Shown one piece after another: positions 62,524-64,000 of a stretch of 64,000 bases of DNA (positions within the stretch are counted from its first letter, which is position 1; the number at the start of each line of letters is the position of its first letter). A program made the position numbers and the translations under genes. The notes under the pieces were generated by a model. The model ran no database searches. It worked only from the letters and a program-made list of their open reading frames with translations, and was not told the DNA's origin. Location of the stretch: positions 1 through 64,000 of the forward strand of contig NJBF01000013.1 of assembly GCA_003144275.1 (NCBI GenBank). Direction: 5' to 3'. The stretch comes from Candidatus Heimdallarchaeota archaeon B3_Heim. Its GTDB lineage: Archaea; Asgardarchaeota; Heimdallarchaeia; Hodarchaeales; Hodarchaeaceae.

Positions 62524-63996
62524 ATGAGAACCTCTTGGGTAAGAGAAATCAATGTTTTTCAAAAACCAACTCGTTCGATAAATTGGCGAATTGGTCTTGT
62601 TTATCCAAACTCATATTCGGTTGGGATGTCAGGTTTATCAGTGAAATTACTATACCACCTCTTAAATCAGCATCAAAACATTTTTACGGAACGAATATTT
62701 AAACCCAATGAAAAAAATGTGATACCTCGTTCTTTAGAAACAGATTCCGCTCTACCTCAGTTCAATGTGTTAGCTTTTTCCTTCCAATTTGAATTAGACT
62801 ATATTAATGCCATAAAAATGCTTCAGATATCGAAAATCCCGCTTTTTACGAAGGATAGAAATAACTCTCATCCTCTTCTTATTGCAGGCGGCCCTGCAGT
62901 TACTGCAAATCCATTCCCGATCCTAGATATATTTGATTTTGTTTTTATGGGAGAATTCGAGTCCATTGCAGACGATTTTCTTGAAACCTTAATAGACAGT
63001 AAGTTTACCAATATTCACGATTCAATAGCGATCCTTCCTGGGTTCTATAGTTCAGATAATTATGTAGAATCTGTAAAACCAATTGTTACAGAAAACTTAG
63101 ATGCTGTTAATTATCCAATAGCACAGGTGAGACCTATATATGGCCAGCCTCAGAAAAAAATTGGTCTAGATGGGTACTTTCTACAAGTCTCTCGTGGCTG
63201 TCCCCATGGATGTCATTATTGCCTTATTGGAAATATCTTTCGGCCACATAGAGAGCGAAGTATTATCAATTTACAACAGTTAATTACCTCAGGCAATATT
63301 GAAACTCAAACAAACCACTTTTCCTTAATTGGTTCGAGTACGGCAGATTACAGCAAAATTGAGGAACTAATTACCTTTTTTTTAGAGAAAGGATTACGTT
63401 TTACTCTACCCAGTATCAGAGTAGATTCAGGTGAAGAGATTCTTAATTTATTAAAGCAAGCTGGACAAAATTCTCTCACAATAGCACCTGAAACTGGATT
63501 AACTGAAACACGAAGAGATGTTGGGAAGAAAATCTCAAATGAGCAGATATATTCTTTTACATCAGAAGCTACTAAATCTGGAATATCACAATTAAAGACT
63601 TATTTCATTCTTGGTTTAACCTCTGATCCAAATATGGAAGCTAAAGCTATTGCAGATTTAATGACTGATCTTAAACATAAAAATGCAAATATGAAATTTA
63701 AATTATCAATCACTCCCCTGGTGCCGAAAAAAGGAACAAAATTTGGAACCAAGTGTGTCGATTATACTTCCATTACTAAAGGAGTGAAATTTTTGAAGAA
63801 AAACTTAGGAAAGAATCTAACTTACAAAGTTTTCCCAACACGTTGGGCTGTTATACAGGCGATCTTATCCATAGGTGGAAGAGAATTAGCACCTATAATG
63901 GAGGAGCTAGCTTTACGTGATGGCTCATATCAAGCGTGGAGGAAAACCTTAAAGGTTGATCCTCAAGATTTTTATCAACAGAATTACTGTAGTTGA
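62524..63996 (+). CDS. Radical SAM protein with N-terminal B12-binding-like domain
   Basis: The 490 residues begin with a cobalamin-binding-like Rossmann domain (IGLVYPNSYSVGMSGLSVKLLY and LLIAGGPAVTANP). A radical SAM barrel follows with SRGCPHGCHYCLIGN, the C-x3-C-x2-C iron-sulfur motif, then TIAPETGLTE. It resembles B12-dependent radical SAM enzymes of unknown substrate in archaea. The ATG starts 13 bases after the stop of the nucleotidyltransferase gene, so the two may be co-transcribed. Confidence 0.88.
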   Translation: MRTSWVREINVFQKPTRSINWRIGLVYPNSYSVGMSGLSVKLLYHLLNQHQNIFTERIFKPNEKNVIPRSLETDSALPQFNVLAFSFQFELDYINAIKMLQISKIPLFTKDRNNSHPLLIAGGPAVTANPFPILDIFDFVFMGEFESIADDFLETLIDSKFTNIHDSIAILPGFYSSDNYVESVKPIVTENLDAVNYPIAQVRPIYGQPQKKIGLDGYFLQVSRGCPHGCHYCLIGNIFRPHRERSIINLQQLITSGNIETQTNHFSLIGSSTADYSKIEELITFFLEKGLRFTLPSIRVDSGEEILNLLKQAGQNSLTIAPETGLTETRRDVGKKISNEQIYSFTSEATKSGISQLKTYFILGLTSDPNMEAKAIADLMTDLKHKNANMKFKLSITPLVPKKGTKFGTKCVDYTSITKGVKFLKKNLGKNLTYKVFPTRWAVIQAILSIGGRELAPIMEELALRDGSYQAWRKTLKVDPQDFYQQNYCS

Positions 63997-64000
63997 TTCA

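Noticed and set aside
1..64000. CRISPR arrays, prophage or rRNA genes
   Set aside because: No regularly spaced repeats, phage structural genes or rRNA segments were recognised in the window.

Overview
The window is an AT-rich stretch of an archaeal chromosome, most likely from an Asgard archaeon and probably Heimdallarchaeia-like. The taxonomic reading is inference. It rests on eukaryote-type information genes side by side (S6e, S19e, S26e, an Elf1-like factor, PDCD5, aIF5B, RIO2, Lsm), an unusually long EF-2 with an eEF2-like C-terminus, a Roadblock/LC7 protein, a family-D DNA polymerase large-subunit homologue, archaeal-type promoters, and secreted proteins ending in a Thr-rich linker, a PGF motif, one membrane helix and a basic tail.

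Layout. 0-6 kb: translation and RNA genes (Lys-rich partial gene, S6e, aIF5B, SRP19, RlmE, Trm1, and a tRNA-Pro interrupted in its D-loop). 5.9-11.1 kb: a multi-OB-fold RPA, then a tight four-gene operon of an OST48/GIFT-like membrane protein, Elf1, a dolichol-kinase-like enzyme and an EngB-like GTPase. 11.3-25.2 kb: S19e, PDCD5, biotin ligase, a PD-(D/E)XK nuclease-like gene with no normal start codon, an M24 peptidase, EF-2, tRNA-Arg, S26e, Roadblock, a PfkB kinase, Lsm, a DUF460 protein and RIO2. 25.4-39.4 kb: a cell-surface and transport region with three large secreted proteins carrying GIFT-like domains (one joined to zinc phospholipase C, one to a PHP phosphoesterase, one to Ig-like repeats), plus an Fe3+/thiamine-type ABC transporter whose binding protein carries fibronectin-like repeats. 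39.5-40.8 kb: a complete insertion sequence. 40.8-44.5 kb: a kinase/deoxyribosyltransferase-like fusion, a SerB-like phosphatase, a stop-interrupted EMAP-type RNA-binding gene and RadA. 44.9-52.8 kb: a Tad/archaellum-like pilus locus (secretion ATPase, two separate platform proteins, a coiled-coil protein and several prepilin-like proteins). 52.8-56.1 kb: a full-length PolD large subunit whose catalytic motif is destroyed. 56.3-64 kb: CBS protein, RqcH/NEMF, small unknowns, an 860-base gap with a structured candidate RNA, a GlmU-like nucleotidyltransferase and a radical SAM enzyme.

Most striking points: the apparently dead but intact DP2, 7 bases downstream of the pilus genes; the pairing of an OST48-like protein with a dolichol-kinase-like enzyme; the cluster of GIFT-domain surface proteins; the D-loop tRNA intron; the non-canonical start of the nuclease-like gene; a fold-back hairpin over the transposase start; and an unassigned structured RNA candidate near 60.8-61.0 kb.
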